From the NCBI RefSeq assembly GCF_022568835.1, contig NZ_JAKZHV010000002.1:124001-188000 (forward strand): a stretch of 64,000 nucleotides of DNA. The letters are read 5' to 3'. Both the position numbers and the translations under genes were made by a program. Position 1 is the first letter of the stretch; every line of letters begins with the position of its first letter. Under the pieces are notes generated by a model, which was given only the letters and a program-made list of their open reading frames with translations, was not told where the DNA came from and did no database searches. Positions 18,110 through 26,223 of this stretch are shown here, one piece after another. This stretch comes from Arsenicicoccus piscis (GTDB lineage: Bacteria > Actinomycetota > Actinomycetes > Actinomycetales > Dermatophilaceae).

Positions 18110-18838
18110 ATGGACAACACCAGTGGTGTCGGGGTTCTCGACAAGGCGGCAATCGTGCTCGGCGCCCTCGAGGCCGGCCCCTCCACGCTCGCGCAGCTCG
18201 TCCAGGCCACCGGCCTGGCCCGCCCCACGGCCCACCGTCTCGCCGTGGCCCTCGAGCACCACCGCCTGGTGAGCCGCGACATGCAGGGCCGCTTCGTCCT
18301 CGGCCCGCGCCTCGGCGAGCTGGCCTCGGCCGCCGGCGAGGACCGTCTGCTCGCCGCCGCCGGCCCGGTCCTCGGCGCGCTGCGCGACCACACCAACGAG
18401 AGCGCGCAGCTGTTCCGCCGTCAGGGCGACCACCGCATCTGCGTCGCCGCCGCCGAGCGCCCGATGGGCCTGCGCGACTCCATCCCGGTCGGGGCGTCGC
18501 TGTCCATGCTCGCCGGCTCCGCCGCCCAGGTCCTGCTCGCGTGGGAGGAGCCCGACCGCCTCCACCGCGGCCTGCAGGGCGCGAAGTTCACCGCCACCAC
18601 GCTCTCGGGCGTCCGCCGCCGCGGCTGGGCCCAGAGCGTCTCCGAGCGCGAGCTCGGCGTCGCCTCGGTGTCCGCCCCCGTACGCGGCCCGTCCGGTCGC
18701 GTCGTCGCCGCCGTGTCGATCTCGGGTGCCATCGAGCGCATCTCGCGCCAGCCCGGCCGGCTGCACGCCGCCACCGTGGTCGCGGGCGCCAACAAGCTGA
18801 CCGAGATCCTGCAGCGCTCGGCCGTCCCCACCGCCTGA
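18110..18838 (+). CDS. ndgR: IclR-family regulator of leucine genes (NdgR/LtbR type)
   Basis: A 242-residue regulator with an N-terminal winged helix-turn-helix (about residues 8-70, [24 protein letters not shown] as the recognition region) and an IclR effector domain to the C-terminus ([37 protein letters not shown]). Divergence from leuCD is the defining context of NdgR (Streptomyces), AreB and LtbR (Corynebacterium), which regulate leucine and other amino acid genes. By family precedent it should bind the shared intergenic region; the effector here is unknown. The ATG at 18110 opens the family-typical [14 protein letters not shown]. Confidence 0.92.
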   Translation: MDNTSGVGVLDKAAIVLGALEAGPSTLAQLVQATGLARPTAHRLAVALEHHRLVSRDMQGRFVLGPRLGELASAAGEDRLLAAAGPVLGALRDHTNESAQLFRRQGDHRICVAAAERPMGLRDSIPVGASLSMLAGSAAQVLLAWEEPDRLHRGLQGAKFTATTLSGVRRRGWAQSVSERELGVASVSAPVRGPSGRVVAAVSISGAIERISRQPGRLHAATVVAGANKLTEILQRSAVPTA

Positions 18839-18959
18839 TAACCACCGACCGCCCTGGCTTGAGCCGACGCAAGCGGTCTGCACCGACCACGGGCCGGATG
18901 CTTCCCTCTACCGCCGCTGTGGAGCCGTTCCGCCCAGGGCCAACCGCCGCGCAGCCGGG

Positions 18960-19625
18960 CTAGACGCGGCCCAGCAAGTTGTCCGCGACATGCTCGAGGT
19001 GGACTCGCATGGTCCGCTCGGCCTTTTCCGGATCGCGATCGACGAGCGCGCCGACGATGGCCTCGTGCTCCTGGTGGTAGCAACCGCGCCGCTCAGGGGT
19101 CGATGTGCGGCGTTTCAGAGTGCCCCACACCGGCAGCGTGCGAGCGGTGTTCATCACGTCGAACATGCTCAGTAACAGACCGTTGTGCGCCGCATGGGCG
19201 ATGGCCCGATGCAGCTTGGCGTCCCACGCCTCGAAGTCCTCGAACGTGCTGCTGGCGCCACCCGCCTGCAGGCACTCCACGATCCGGTCGAGGTCGGCCT
19301 GGGTGGCGAGGCGCGCCGCCAGCATCGCCACCGGGGGCTCGATGACGAGGCGCACCTGCATGATCTCGACCGGACTGGTGTCGGGTGGCGCCGCTTCGGC
19401 GCCGGCTCGCGCCGACTCGGTGAGGAAGGTTCCGCGACCGACGTGTCTGGTCACCACACCCTCGCCCTCCAGCGTGTCCAGGGCTCGCCGGACGGCGCTG
19501 CGCGGCGCATCGAGCTGCGCGACCAGGGCGCGCTCAGTGGGGAGCCGTGACCCAGGGCCGAGCTCTCCGTTGGCGGTCTTGTCGTCAAGATACGCGCGCA
19601 GGGACTGCTCCACGGTTGTCTTCAC
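18960..19625 (-). CDS. GntR/FadR-family transcriptional regulator
   Basis: A 221-residue regulator with a GntR winged helix at residues 1-70 (SRLPTERALVAQLDAPRSAVRRALDTLEGEG, HVGRGTFL) and a C-terminal FCD effector domain (MQVRLVIEPPVAMLAAR; DAKLHRAIAHAAHN; EHEAIVGALVDRD), whose His and Asp residues usually bind a metal and a carboxylate ligand. GTG start at 19623-19625. It is divergent from the catabolic genes that begin at 19781, and near-identical operator-like repeats lie between them, so it is very probably their ligand-released repressor. The effector is likely an acid intermediate of the pathway. Confidence 0.88.
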   Translation of the reverse strand: MKTTVEQSLRAYLDDKTANGELGPGSRLPTERALVAQLDAPRSAVRRALDTLEGEGVVTRHVGRGTFLTESARAGAEAAPPDTSPVEIMQVRLVIEPPVAMLAARLATQADLDRIVECLQAGGASSTFEDFEAWDAKLHRAIAHAAHNGLLLSMFDVMNTARTLPVWGTLKRRTSTPERRGCYHQEHEAIVGALVDRDPEKAERTMRVHLEHVADNLLGRV

Positions 19626-19645
19626 GACGCCACCCTACACCAACT

Positions 19646-19663
19646 GAACCAATCGAGACCAAT
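19646..19663. promoter_or_regulatory. Operator-like site 1 of the GntR regulator
   Basis: GAACCAATCGAGACCAAT lies 21 bases upstream of the regulator start. Its reverse complement nearly matches the site at 19750-19767 (TTGGTCTC, then ATTGGTTC), so the same element is present in both orientations around the divergent promoters. Confidence 0.6.
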
Positions 19664-19734
19664 TTATAGGGCGGCGACATGCTGTCGAATCGCAGACATC
19701 TCGGGGTGGACAGGCCGGCCGGTAGCTCTATCGT

Positions 19735-19776
19735 GAACCAATCAGGAACTTGGTCTCCTATTGGTTCAGATTGGTC
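19735..19776. promoter_or_regulatory. Operator-like cluster 2 before the catabolic operon
   Basis: GAACCAATC (19735-19743), TTGGTCTCCTATTGGTTC (19750-19767) and GATTGGTC (19769-19776) form an array of direct and inverted ATTGGT half-sites that ends 5 bases before the ATG of the first catabolic gene. A repressor bound here would cover the transcription and translation start. Confidence 0.6.
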
Positions 19777-19780
19777 AAGA

Positions 19781-20671
19781 ATGAAACTCGTCACGTTCAC
19801 CACCGGGTCCGCCGAGCGGGTCGGCGCCGTCGACACCGAAGCATCCATGGTCCACGACATCACCGAGCAGCTCGAGGCGGCCGGCGCTTCAGGCGTCCTG
19901 GGGGCCATTCGTCATTGGGACGACCTCCGCGACGATGTGGAAGCCGCGGTCCGCTCAGGGGCAGGGCACCGCATGGACTCGGTCAGCCTGCTGGCGCCGC
20001 TACCGCATCCTGTCCGCAACATCTTCTGCGTCGGTAAGAACTACTCCGACCATGTCAAGGAGTTCGGGCGCAGCGGCTACGACAGCCCCACCCGATCCGA
20101 GGAGCTGCCGACGAAGCCGATCATCTTCTCCAAGGCGACGACGTCCGTGACCGGCCCCTATGACGACATCGACGCGCATCACGGCGTCACCGCAGAGCTC
20201 GACTACGAGGGAGAGCTCGGGGTCATCATCGGCAAGGGCGGGCGAGGAATCCAGCGAGACGATGCGTTCTCCCACGTGTGGGGATACACGATCATCAACG
20301 ATGTCACCGCCCGCGACCTTCAGCGCGATCACAAGCAGTGGCTGCTGGGCAAGTCCCTGGACACGCACTGCCCGATGGGCCCCTACGCGGTCAGCGCCGA
20401 CGAGGTCGCAGACGTGGGAGCCCTCCAGGTGGAGACCCGCGTCAACGGGCAGACCCGGCAGAGCGCACCGGTCAGCGATCTCATCTTCGACATCCCCGAG
20501 CTCATCGCCACGATCTCGGCCGGCATCACCCTGCTGCCTGGTGACGTCATCGCCACCGGCACGCCGGCTGGGGTGGGCATCGGCTACGAGCCGCCGAAGT
20601 TCTTGACCAGCGGCGACGTGGTGGCGGTCTCGATCTCCGGACTCGGCTCACTACGCAACCGGGTCGCCTGA
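19781..20671 (+). CDS. Fumarylacetoacetate hydrolase-family enzyme (catabolic island)
   Basis: A 296-residue FAH-superfamily protein. These enzymes hydrolyse C-C bonds of acylpyruvates or decarboxylate/isomerise related oxo-acids in aromatic-ring degradation. It shows FCVGKNYSDHVKEF, the metal-binding acidic residues in ELDYEGELGVIIGK, and the closing TGTPAGVG. The ATG at 19781 has only a weak AAGA before it and sits directly after operator repeats, so it may be a near-leaderless message. It is the first gene of a four-gene plus-strand cluster. The paralogue at 30269-31054 lies outside the island, so this copy is the pathway-specific one. Substrate unknown. Confidence 0.85.
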   Translation: MKLVTFTTGSAERVGAVDTEASMVHDITEQLEAAGASGVLGAIRHWDDLRDDVEAAVRSGAGHRMDSVSLLAPLPHPVRNIFCVGKNYSDHVKEFGRSGYDSPTRSEELPTKPIIFSKATTSVTGPYDDIDAHHGVTAELDYEGELGVIIGKGGRGIQRDDAFSHVWGYTIINDVTARDLQRDHKQWLLGKSLDTHCPMGPYAVSADEVADVGALQVETRVNGQTRQSAPVSDLIFDIPELIATISAGITLLPGDVIATGTPAGVGIGYEPPKFLTSGDVVAVSISGLGSLRNRVA

Positions 20672-20738
20672 GCCCGCTCGACATGACGCAGTTGCACAAC
20701 CCAGCGACTGCGTTCGACCCCCCGACGAAGGAGAAGGC

Positions 20739-21500
20739 ATGCAGATCAACGGACACGAGCTGGCGGTCGAGATCCAGGGAGATGGGCCCGCGGTGCTCAT
20801 GGTCCACGGGCTCGGCGGCACCTCGAACTTCTATCAGGTGCAAACGGATTCGCTGGCTCAACGCTTCCAGGTCATTCGAGTGGACAGCGCCGGTGCCGGC
20901 CGTTCAGCGCTCGCCAGTGATATCAGCATCGAGTCCCACGCCGACGATCTCGCCGCGCTGCTGGACGCCTTGGAGATCCCCAGCGCAGCCGTCGTCGCGC
21001 ACTCGATGGGGACGCTGGTGGCCCGTACGTTCGCGGCGCGGCATCCAGACAAGGTCACCAAGCTGGTCCTGCTCGGGGCCGTCGGCGAGCCGTCGGAGGC
21101 GGGGCGGCGGGCACAGCACGAACGCGCTGCCCTCTTGCGCGCTGAGGGGAGCGCAGCAGTGGCACCAGGCGTAGTGGCAAATGCGTTGTCGGAGAGCACC
21201 CGGCGCGACAAGCCCGAGGTCGCCGCATTCGTCCGCGAGCTCGTGATGCGGCAAGACCCGGAGGGCTACGCCCGAAACTGCGAGGCACTGGCCGCGGCCG
21301 TCGAGCCCGGGCCCATCTCTTCGGACCTGCCACTTCTGCTCGTCACCGGCAGCGAGGACAAGGTTGGCCCTCCGTCGGTGAGCGAGGGGCTGGCCCAGGC
21401 GCACGGATCAGCCAAGGTCAGCGTCATCCCTGGGATCGGCCACTGGACCGCGCTCGAAGCCGCCGGTGAAGTCACCGACCAGCTCGCCGAGTTCCTCTGA
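20739..21500 (+). CDS. Alpha/beta hydrolase (enol-lactonase-like)
   Basis: A 253-residue alpha/beta-hydrolase-fold enzyme. The oxyanion-hole motif is HGLGG near residue 24, the nucleophile elbow is AHSMGT (Ser about residue 90), the acid is the Asp of TGSEDKV, and the histidine is in GIGHWTALE. It resembles 3-oxoadipate enol-lactonases and other small lactone/ester hydrolases. GAAGGAG precedes the ATG with 5 bases between. It sits 67 bases after the FAH-family gene and 80 bases before the amidohydrolase, and should act on a ring-opening intermediate of the same pathway. The exact substrate cannot be read from sequence. Confidence 0.85.
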   Translation: MQINGHELAVEIQGDGPAVLMVHGLGGTSNFYQVQTDSLAQRFQVIRVDSAGAGRSALASDISIESHADDLAALLDALEIPSAAVVAHSMGTLVARTFAARHPDKVTKLVLLGAVGEPSEAGRRAQHERAALLRAEGSAAVAPGVVANALSESTRRDKPEVAAFVRELVMRQDPEGYARNCEALAAAVEPGPISSDLPLLLVTGSEDKVGPPSVSEGLAQAHGSAKVSVIPGIGHWTALEAAGEVTDQLAEFL

Positions 21501-21580
21501 ACGCGTTCAACACCATCACGACACAGCACGTTCCAGCACCACCCCAAACCTGACAGCCTCAACGAAGAGAAGCCATAGCA

Positions 21581-22894
21581 ATGACACACGTGACAGAACC
21601 ATCCGAGAAGACCTTGTTTCGCAACGTCTCCATCCTCGACTCGACCGGAGCCGAACCCTACCCGGGTGACGTCCTCGTCGAGAATGACCGAATTGTCGCT
21701 GTGGGCGAGGTCGACGAGTCTCGCGCCGAGGGCGCCCGCGTCATCGAGGGCAACGGCCGCACCCTGATGTCGGGACTGTGCGACGCTCACACGCACTTCT
21801 CCTGGAACAACTCTGCAGACCTCGACGGCCTGGGCACCATGCCGGTGGAGGAGCACCTTCTCTTCTGCCTGGAGTCCGCACGCACCTACATCGACTCTGG
21901 CTACACCATGTGCCTCGGGGCCGCCTCGGCCAAGGACCGCTTGGATGTGGTGTGCCGCGACGCGATCAACTCAGGACGATTCCCCGGCCCCCGATACCTG
22001 GCGAACGGCCCAGAGATCGCGGTCACCGGCGGTGCCCTGACCCACTCCATCACCAAGTTCGCCGACGGGCCTGAAGGAATGCGCAAGGCAGTGCGCGAGC
22101 TCGTAGCGCTCGGCGTCGATCAGATCAAGCTGTCCATGACTGGCGAAGAGATCACGGGCACCCAGCGGGCCGAGGACACCTACTTCTCTGACGACGAGGT
22201 CGCCGCAGCGGTCAGCGAGGCGCACCGGCGGGGCAAGAGAGTCTGCGCCCACGCCCGCAGCGCCGAGAGCGTCAAGATGTGCGTGCGCCACGGAGTCGAC
22301 GTGATCTACCACGCGAGCTTCACCGATGAAGAGGGCATGGACATGCTCGAGGCCAACAAGGACTGGGTCTGGGTTGCTCCCGGACTGAACTGGCTGGTGG
22401 CGACCCTGTACGAAGCCGAGGCGTTCGGGTTCCCTCAGGAAGCCGCAGAGGCCGTCGGCTACAAGAAGGAGCTCGACATCGCGGTCGCCGGGCTTCGCGA
22501 GATGCACCGACGCGGCGTCCGGATCCTGCCGGGTGGTGACTACGGGTTCGCCTGGACCCCGCACGGCACCTACGCCCGCGACCTGCAGCACTTCGTCGAG
22601 CTGCTCGGGTTCACGCCGATGGAGGCCATCCTGTCCGCGACCGCACTGGGTGGGGAGCTCATGATGCGCGGGGACGAGCTCGGAAAGGTTCAGAGCGGCT
22701 ACCTAGCCGACCTGATCCTGGTGGACGGCGACCCACTCGCCGACATCACGGTGCTGCAGGACCAGGACAAGCTCCACTACATCATGAAGGATGGGCGCTT
22801 CCACAAGGAGCAAGGGGACGCTCCCGCACCGCCGCCGGACCAGGACGAGCTGGTCACCAGCGGGACACAGCACGTCGTGGAGCGCCGCCCATGA
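21581..22894 (+). CDS. Metal-dependent amidohydrolase (imidazolonepropionase-like)
   Basis: A 437-residue member of the amidohydrolase superfamily. The metal ligands can be seen: H70 and H72 in DAHTHF, a likely carboxylated K183 in QIKLSMTG, H224 in CAHARS, H244 in IYHASF and D320 in PGGDYGFAW. Residues 10-60 and 380-415 make the flanking beta-sandwich (ILDSTGAEPYPGDVLVENDRI; GYLADLILVDGDPL). This binuclear layout occurs in Xaa-Pro dipeptidases, imidazolonepropionases and pesticide-type amide hydrolases. The stop overlaps the DUF1636 start by 4 bases. It probably opens a cyclic amide, lactone or ester substrate; which one is not known. Confidence 0.85.
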   Translation: MTHVTEPSEKTLFRNVSILDSTGAEPYPGDVLVENDRIVAVGEVDESRAEGARVIEGNGRTLMSGLCDAHTHFSWNNSADLDGLGTMPVEEHLLFCLESARTYIDSGYTMCLGAASAKDRLDVVCRDAINSGRFPGPRYLANGPEIAVTGGALTHSITKFADGPEGMRKAVRELVALGVDQIKLSMTGEEITGTQRAEDTYFSDDEVAAAVSEAHRRGKRVCAHARSAESVKMCVRHGVDVIYHASFTDEEGMDMLEANKDWVWVAPGLNWLVATLYEAEAFGFPQEAAEAVGYKKELDIAVAGLREMHRRGVRILPGGDYGFAWTPHGTYARDLQHFVELLGFTPMEAILSATALGGELMMRGDELGKVQSGYLADLILVDGDPLADITVLQDQDKLHYIMKDGRFHKEQGDAPAPPPDQDELVTSGTQHVVERRP

Positions 22895-23253
22895 CGTTGC
22901 TCGTGTGCAGCACCTGCCCCCGCTACGACCGCCACCGCAGCGGCCACTTCGGGCGAGCCTTGCGACGGGCCATCGCGGAGGATCCTCGCGACGTCCCGGT
23001 CAGGTCGGTGGCCTGCCTCGGCGGATGCCCGGACCACGGGGTCGTCGCTCTCGACGGACCGGGCATGGCCAGGGTCAGATTCACCCGCCTCGAGCCGGTG
23101 GATGCTCGGGCTGTCATCACTGCGGCCCAGGCCCATGCGGCCAGTCCCACGGGAGACCCACAGGCTTGGCCCGTGCCCCCGGAGATCGCAGACCGGCTGA
23201 GCTCCGTCACCACCAAACGGGCCCCGCAGCCCGCGCGGAGCCACCAGGCGTAA
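22891..23253 (+). CDS. DUF1636 putative metal-binding protein
   Basis: A 120-residue protein of the DUF1636 family (predicted metal-binding, thioredoxin-like ferredoxin resemblance). The cysteines are in VCSTCPRY (C6, C9) and in ACLGGCPDHG (near residues 42-46), a spacing like that of 2Fe-2S thioredoxin-like ferredoxins. Family members often sit near cobalamin or metal-handling genes; here the gene is translationally coupled (ATGA overlap) to a metal-dependent amidohydrolase. A role as metal chaperone or redox partner for that enzyme is my inference. The C-terminal 20 residues are basic and low in complexity. It is the last gene of the island. Confidence 0.75.
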   Translation: MTLLVCSTCPRYDRHRSGHFGRALRRAIAEDPRDVPVRSVACLGGCPDHGVVALDGPGMARVRFTRLEPVDARAVITAAQAHAASPTGDPQAWPVPPEIADRLSSVTTKRAPQPARSHQA

Positions 23254-23272
23254 ACCGACCGCGCACAACGAG

Positions 23273-23303
23273 AAGACCCCCTGCTCGAGAAGCAGGGGGT
23301 CTT
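23273..23303. terminator. Bidirectional intrinsic terminator
   Basis: AAGACCCCCTGCT at 23273-23285 pairs perfectly with AGCAGGGGGTCTT at 23291-23303 around a 5-base loop. A/T ends on both sides allow it to stop the DUF1636 operon on the plus strand and the tRNA transcript on the minus strand. Confidence 0.9.
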
Positions 23304-23309
23304 TGGGTG

Positions 23310-23382
23310 TAGCCCCGACCGGATTCGAACCGGCGCTACCGCCTTGAGAGGGCGGCGTGCTAGGCCACTACACAACGGGGCC
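23310..23382 (-). tRNA. tRNA-Glu (CTC)
   Basis: A 73-base tRNA on the minus strand. The acceptor GGCCCCG pairs with CGGGGCT (first pair G-U), the anticodon arm CCGCC-CTCTCAA-GGCGG gives anticodon CTC, and the T arm is CCGG-TTCGAAT-CCGG. No CCA is encoded. A terminator follows its 3' end within 7 bases. The tRNA-Glu/tRNA-Gln pair near gltX is a conserved actinobacterial arrangement. Confidence 0.97.
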
Positions 23383-23487
23383 AAACGTGCTGACCAGGGC
23401 GTTTGCGCCTGGGCAACGAGGAGAAACTCTACCAGAACGGGAGGGCCATCTCCGAATCATCGCGAGCCGCGCGAGCGACCGTGACGA

Positions 23488-23562
23488 TGGCTGGGGTACC
23501 AGGACTCGAACCTAGAATGACGGTACCAGAAACCGTAGTGTTGCCAATTACACCATACCCCA
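23488..23562 (-). tRNA. tRNA-Gln (CTG)
   Basis: A 75-base span on the minus strand including an encoded CCA (23488-23490). The acceptor TGGGGTA pairs with TACCCCA, the anticodon loop TTCTGGT gives CTG, and the T loop is TTCGAGT. It is 105 bases upstream of tRNA-Glu on the same strand, so they may be co-transcribed. Confidence 0.97.
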
Positions 23563-23774
23563 ACGGGACTCACCCGAGCGCCCGTGACCGGACGAGCAGG
23601 CGAACCGATGGACAACTCTACCGGCTCCCCTGCCCCCGCCTCAAATCCGCGCCCGCCGACCCTGGCGACCACCCCAGCACCCGGTGAGGTCGCCCACCAA
23701 CCCGGCGCGGGGACTATTTCTCCCGGACCGGTCCGGGCTACCGTTTGAGGACGGCACATCTCGGGGGGAATCGC

Positions 23775-25097
23775 ATGACACGCACATATCGGTCCGTAGC
23801 TCTCGCTGCTCTCGTCCTGGTCGTCGCGGGCACCAGCGGAGTCGTCACCGGCACAGGCCCCGCAGCCTCGGCGGAGGCGAGCGGCCGGCCGGTCGCTGCC
23901 GCCGGCTCCGTGGGCGCAACCGTCGACGTGGTCTCGACCTACGGGCGGGTGGACCCGCTCATGCAGGCGACGCCGAGCCAGTGGGGTGGGGCGTTCGTCG
24001 ACGACTCCGGTCGGCTCGTCGTCCGCTACGTGGGGCAGTCACGGTCCGCAGCCGCCGCCGCTCTCGCCCGCGTCGGCGTGCCCCAGACCGCGGTAGACCT
24101 GAGGGCCGGCACCGTGTCCCTCACCACCTTGCAGCGCCAGCAGACGCGGCTGAGCGGCCTCGCGCGCACGAGCGGCCAGCTGACCAGCGTCGGCCCGGAC
24201 TACGCCGCCGGTCGGCTGCGCGTCGAGGGCGCCGGCTCGGCCTCGCGGCTGACGAGCGACGTGACCCGCCTGCTAGGTGGCGACGGACCCGCGCCCGTGG
24301 TCACGGCTCGACCGGCCACTCCCCTGCCGGCGGCCAAGACCAGCTCGCGCTACTACGACACCGGCTCCCTGCACGGCGGCGGCCTGATCAACCTCACCGG
24401 CAACGCCGGGGGCTACCAGTACACCAGTCACTGCTCCACCGGCTTCTCCTGGATCGGCCGCGACGGCGCCGCCTACGGCCTCACCGCCGGCCACTGCTTC
24501 CTCGAGCCGGGCGCCCCCGCCATGGGCACCGTCAGCGTCCGCACCTCCGGCAGCACCACGAGGGTCGTCGGGACGGTCGCTGCCACCACCGTCACCAAGG
24601 GCACCAATGTCAAGGGGCGACGCGGCGACCTGGCGGTGTTCAAGCTCAACCGCAGACCCGGCCAGCCGGTCAGCGCGCTCACGTCGGGGCGGATCTACAC
24701 GGGGCTCGGCAACAGCACGACGACGCGTGCGGTCCGCGGCAGCGTCCTTCTCCCCCAGGGCTATTCGTCGGCCGCGATCCGCACCTCAGGCTCCTCGGGC
24801 TACCAGGTGTCGCGCCGACTCGGCGAGATCAGCCCGACCCGCATCACCGCCGTCGACCGCACGATCACCTGGCCGGACGGCCAACAGTTCACCGGCATCA
24901 CCATCGCCGCCGACCGCACCGAGCACACCTCGGCCGGTGACTCCGGCGGCGCGGTCTACCTCAAGAACGCCAACGGCACCGCGGCCGCCGTCGGCATCAT
25001 GTCCGGCTACGCCTACGACCCGCTCAGCAAGTCCTACTGGAACTACTACACGCCGCTGAAGTACGTCCCCGTCGCCGGCCGGCTCAAGAACGGCTGA
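23775..25097 (+). CDS. Secreted chymotrypsin-fold (S1) serine protease with pro-region
   Basis: A 440-residue exported protease. A signal peptide (residues 1-34, ending near ASAEA) is followed by a pro-region of about 150 residues and a catalytic domain from about residue 190. The triad is H240 in LTAGHC, D285 in RGDLAVF and S390 in SAGDSGGA. C220 and C241 could form the disulfide next to the active histidine seen in streptogrisin/alpha-lytic proteases. The ATG at 23775 follows GGGGGGA. The pro-region is expected to act as a folding chaperone. It is a lone gene with no obvious partner and probably has an extracellular nutritional role. Confidence 0.88.
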   Translation: MTRTYRSVALAALVLVVAGTSGVVTGTGPAASAEASGRPVAAAGSVGATVDVVSTYGRVDPLMQATPSQWGGAFVDDSGRLVVRYVGQSRSAAAAALARVGVPQTAVDLRAGTVSLTTLQRQQTRLSGLARTSGQLTSVGPDYAAGRLRVEGAGSASRLTSDVTRLLGGDGPAPVVTARPATPLPAAKTSSRYYDTGSLHGGGLINLTGNAGGYQYTSHCSTGFSWIGRDGAAYGLTAGHCFLEPGAPAMGTVSVRTSGSTTRVVGTVAATTVTKGTNVKGRRGDLAVFKLNRRPGQPVSALTSGRIYTGLGNSTTTRAVRGSVLLPQGYSSAAIRTSGSSGYQVSRRLGEISPTRITAVDRTITWPDGQQFTGITIAADRTEHTSAGDSGGAVYLKNANGTAAAVGIMSGYAYDPLSKSYWNYYTPLKYVPVAGRLKNG

Positions 25098-25468
25098 CCA
25101 ACCTGGTCGTGGACGGCGTGGTGGCGCGGGGCCGAGCGGGTGCTGTGGCTGGTGGGGCTGGTGGTACTGGAGGGGTCTACGGGGTGGCGTCGTGGGTGTG
25201 AGCACGCGCAGGAACCCGTGTGGTGCGCACTAAGCCGTGGTTTGCCGGGGTCCGGACCCTGCGCGTGTCACGGTTTCGGCGGCGGGTCACGGGTTCGTGC
25301 GCATCTGCCGAGCTGTTCCGCCCGGCCACTGCGCCGGAGCGAGCGCCGTTTGCACTGGGCCAGCTGTCCAGCGATGGGCGAGCTGCTCAGCGCTGGGTGC
25401 AGATGGCCATCGCAGAACAGCTCGGGCAGCGACGAACAAGTAACCCAGTAGATCCGGGCGCGCGGCGA
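25098..25468. other. Gene-free region between protease and HAD genes
   Basis: About 370 bases between two convergent genes with no credible coding sequence. The first part is a G/T-rich run of GTGG and CTGG units. An inverted repeat (GCCGAGCTGTTC near 25306-25317 and GAACAGCTCGGGC near 25416-25428) is separated by about 100 bases. No clear terminator was found. Confidence 0.55.
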
Positions 25469-26200
25469 TCACCGCACGGCGAACGTGATCTCGTCCAGCG
25501 TCGAGACCCGGGTGACCTCGGGCGGGACGGGCGCAGACGTCTCGCCGCGACGGTCGAGCCAGACGCCGGTCAGCCCGGCCTGCGCGGCCGCCACCGCGTC
25601 CACGTCCAGCGCGTCCCCCACGTAGACCGTGCGCTCGGGCACCGCGCCGAGCAGCCGGCACGCCTCGTGAAAGGCGCGCGGGTCGGGCTTGCCGAAGCCG
25701 AGAGTGTCCGTGGTGGCGACAGTGCTGAAGGCGTCGGCGAGCCCACCCGCCTGGAGCTTCAGGGTCGTGAACGTCTCCGACGAGTTGGTGAGGGCGCCGA
25801 CGAGCACCCCTGCGGCAGCGGCGCGCCCGAGCAGTGGTCGGACGTCGTCGAAGACGATCGTCGCTCCGGTGAAGGCCGGCGCCCACGCCGTCTCGAAGTC
25901 CTGCCAGTCGGCGTGCGACCAGGCCAGGCCAGCGTCGTCGACCACGGCGCGCAGCCGGCCCTCGCGCTGCTGCTCGAAGGTGAGGTCGCCCCGCGTGTAG
26001 GCGACGAAGTAGCCCTCGGGGTCCACGTGGTAGCGCACCCCGAGCTCGCGGGCCTGCGCCTCCGTCAGCTCGGGCCACACCTCGCGCAGGCACCGAGCGG
26101 CCGCCGCGCGCAACGAGGTCCGGGTGTCGATGAGCGTGTCGTCGATGTCGAGGAGAAGGGCCGCACCGGGTGCTGCGACTAGGCCAGGCGTCCGGGTCAC
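25469..26200 (-). CDS. HAD-superfamily hydrolase
   Basis: A 243-residue haloacid dehalogenase-type phosphatase. Motif I is DIDDT at residues 18-22 (nucleophile and acid/base aspartates), motif II is the Thr/Ser of ALTNSS, and motifs III/IV are GFGKPDPRAF and VYVGDALDVDAVAA. A helical cap domain lies between motifs I and II, typical of the type I cap shared by phosphoglycolate phosphatase-like and pyrimidine nucleotidase-like enzymes. The substrate cannot be assigned. GTG start at 26198-26200, only 23 bases from the divergent glnS start, so the two promoters overlap the opposite coding ends. Confidence 0.85.
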   Translation of the reverse strand: MTRTPGLVAAPGAALLLDIDDTLIDTRTSLRAAAARCLREVWPELTEAQARELGVRYHVDPEGYFVAYTRGDLTFEQQREGRLRAVVDDAGLAWSHADWQDFETAWAPAFTGATIVFDDVRPLLGRAAAAGVLVGALTNSSETFTTLKLQAGGLADAFSTVATTDTLGFGKPDPRAFHEACRLLGAVPERTVYVGDALDVDAVAAAQAGLTGVWLDRRGETSAPVPPEVTRVSTLDEITFAVR

Positions 26201-26223
26201 CCGTGCATGCTAACTTCGGGGTC

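Noticed and set aside
18960-23400. The catabolic island as a mobile element inserted at tRNA-Glu.
   Set aside because: No integrase, transposase or direct repeat of the tRNA end was found; the tRNA-Glu position near gltX is conserved in relatives.
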